Source: Congeria kusceri
Taxonomy: Eukaryota; Mollusca; Bivalvia; Myida; Dreissenidae
Length of the DNA stretch: 64,000 nucleotides
Assembly: GCA_027627225.1 (NCBI GenBank)
Contig: CM051028.1
Span: 21,158,201-21,222,200, forward strand
Direction: 5' to 3'
Shown here: positions 62,506 through 64,000 of the stretch, in pieces
Numbering within the stretch: position 1 is the stretch's first letter
Layout: every line of letters begins with the position of its first letter
The notes under the pieces: model-generated
Databases searched by the model: none
Seen by the model: only the letters and a program-made list of their open reading frames with translations
What the model was told of the DNA's origin: nothing
Translations under genes and position numbers: made by a program

Positions 62506-63257
62506 CGTGTTGTTATTGTACTGCCGTATATGTCTGAAGAATTGGTTGTTAATATTGTGTTCGCTTTGAATCCATAATATTATGTTTAATAACGTTATAA
62601 TGTGGTTAAAATACCTTGGAATATTATTCCCCATTTTAACAAATAAACAAATCCGTTACAAACGCGACGCGTTAACAATGGCACCTCTTAAAACTCCTGA
62701 TTGAAATAGCGTGACCACCCTCTAGCCAAGCATCCAATCTGCAAGGATATATGTAGTAACACCATAGCTACAGAGTCGCTTTGACTTCAGCACTCTTCGA
62801 TGCGACTGCAAAGCCGCGACTATCGTCTAGCAGTTTACATCTGATAGCGTGTGCGTAACACGCCTAGCAAGTGATCGATTGATACTACTGTACCCGAATA
62901 ACGCAAGCGCTATCGACAGAACATTGAATTAGTGTTCAAAAAGACATTTTAAGGGTATAAAAAAATCGGCGGGGGGGGGGGGGGATTTTAGGCAGATAAA
63001 ATATACGTCATGTGAATTCATTTTGTGATAGTGCATTTTTAATGTCAATATATTAAAAACAACAAAAAAAAATACAACATAATCAACAGACTTTGATTAA
63101 TAAACCCAACTCTAAACCAGTGTCTGAAAATAAAGAGCAGGAAAATATGGGTTTTAAGTGGACTATCCGAAAATAAAGAGTTACAAAATATTTACTCTGA
63201 CTATTGGTGTCCGAAAACTTAGAGTGTCCGGAAACATAGAGTTCTTTTTTATATATC
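62506..63257. other. Intergenic stretch with poly-G and short repeats
   Basis: Contains a G14 run at 62971-62984 and, at 63125-63243, four loosely spaced copies of 'tgtccgaaaa.ta.agagt'. No gene is seen. Confidence 0.5.
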
Positions 63258-63388
63258 TATCTTAGAAATTGTATTGTCATGTATGTAGTTTACATGTAAA
63301 CCATTGGTATCTAGCTAAATAAAAGATATTTAAAACTGTAAAATATATTGTCAATTTTATTGACATATTGGTTTCTTGAGCTGATAAT
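63258..63388. repeat. Local duplicate G, copy 2
   Basis: Second copy of 62385-62505. Confidence 0.75.
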
Positions 63389-63667
63389 GTCAACAACTTG
63401 ATTCTTAATAAATTATCAGTGTTTATTTCAATACTGATTTAACGACATTGTCTTGGTTAAGTTAAATAGAGACCTTAATAAATATGGTCCAAAAATGACC
63501 ACAGCTTATCAATCACATAACTGAAATGACCACAATTGATAAATAAAACAAATCTATATTTCGTAAATATTTTTTGGTATTCTTACCAGTATGCATTTAA
63601 CTGGATTATGCAGTTTAAGTTGTCTAATTACAGACGAAAGATTTAAATATAACATAGTGTACATTTA

Positions 63668-64000
63668 TTATCTATTATCCTCACAACAATGGATAGAAAT
63701 TGCCGGATTGAAATACCTTTTATTCAGTAAAACACAATTCGTGAAGCAAAGCTGACTGTGGTGTTCACAAAACATTTTGACATTTTCATCTTTGTGTTCT
63801 TCACATTTCAGCCGAAATTCATCTATTGCTTTAGATACAGGCTAGTTTTCCATTTCGCCCTTTCCATATACGGTATGCTTTGTAAACAACTGATTGTGAA
63901 GGTTAATACATTTTCCACAGTAAAACTTCTGACATGTTTCACAATAATTATCAACACTTTCAATAACATTCTTCATTTCGCAAGTTCAACAAGAAACGTC
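63668..64000 (-). pseudogene. TRIM-like B-box pair, disrupted, running off the window
   Basis: One frame from the window edge to a TAA at 63668-63670 (110 codons) encodes two B-box zinc fingers. The first includes 'YCETCQKFYCGKCINLH' and the second 'KCEEHKDENVKMFCEHH' followed by 'LCFTNC'. Two stops interrupt it: a TGA inside the first CxxC and a TAG where relatives have Trp before 'PVSK'. The final zinc-ligand His (usually NHR) is Lys. B-boxes mediate folding and assembly in TRIM E3 ligases. The coiled coil that should follow is not found nearby; a related coiled-coil exon lies 25 kb downstream on the same strand. Confidence 0.75.

Overview
The window is AT-rich, intron-bearing eukaryotic DNA, most likely from a bivalve mollusc. 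The evidence is a Mab-21/cGAS-like receptor gene of the type expanded in bivalves, fragments of bivalve-style B-box/coiled-coil/NHL proteins, a CR1/Jockey-group LINE, and interspersed repeats ending in the (ACGG)n / 'gggggcata' signatures that I associate with bivalve genomes. Species is not resolved; a heterodont such as a dreissenid is only a guess. I see no prokaryotic operons, CRISPR arrays, rRNA or intact tRNA genes.

Layout. 0-10 kb is gene-poor. It holds paired dispersed repeats, triplet and (AT)n microsatellites, two near-perfect fold-back palindromes (3.7-4.2 kb) and a 624-bp MITE with perfect 22-bp terminal inverted repeats and a 5-bp target duplication (5.06-5.68 kb). 10.3-12.0 kb (+) is the clearest host gene, a Mab-21-domain cGAS-like protein with a large final exon and one probable upstream exon. 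12-19.6 kb is quiet apart from a LINE 3' tail and a degenerate 20-bp minisatellite. 19.65-25.61 kb (-) is an apparently intact non-LTR retrotransposon with both ORFs open, a 10-bp target-site duplication, and a 2A-like ribosome-skipping motif ahead of the endonuclease in ORF2. 25.8-28.1 kb is a nest of tRNA-derived SINE-like sequence, a small TIR element and older repeats. 29-34.9 kb (-) is a decayed second copy of the same LINE family that has lost most of its endonuclease.

35.0-38.9 kb (-) is a broken TRIM-like gene (coiled coil plus NHL-like C-terminus), and 63.7-64 kb (-) carries a broken B-box pair of the same broad family. 46.8-50.8 kb (-) is a multi-exon gene for a tyrosine-recombinase-domain protein. 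Five exons are joined by phase-1 introns, preceded by a stretch encoding 24-residue tandem repeats; the recombinase exon carries stops and frameshifts while the four downstream exons are clean. 51.0-53.5 kb is a two-block 53-bp minisatellite, followed to 54.7 kb by other degenerate tandem repeats. The remainder is AT-rich sequence with small inverted repeats, a 174-bp (AT)n tract and a GC-rich degenerate array.

The genes do not form a pathway. The host-gene content (a nucleotidyltransferase-like putative innate sensor, TRIM-like debris, a recombinase-domain protein) sits among repeats and looks like a repeat-rich, fast-turnover region.
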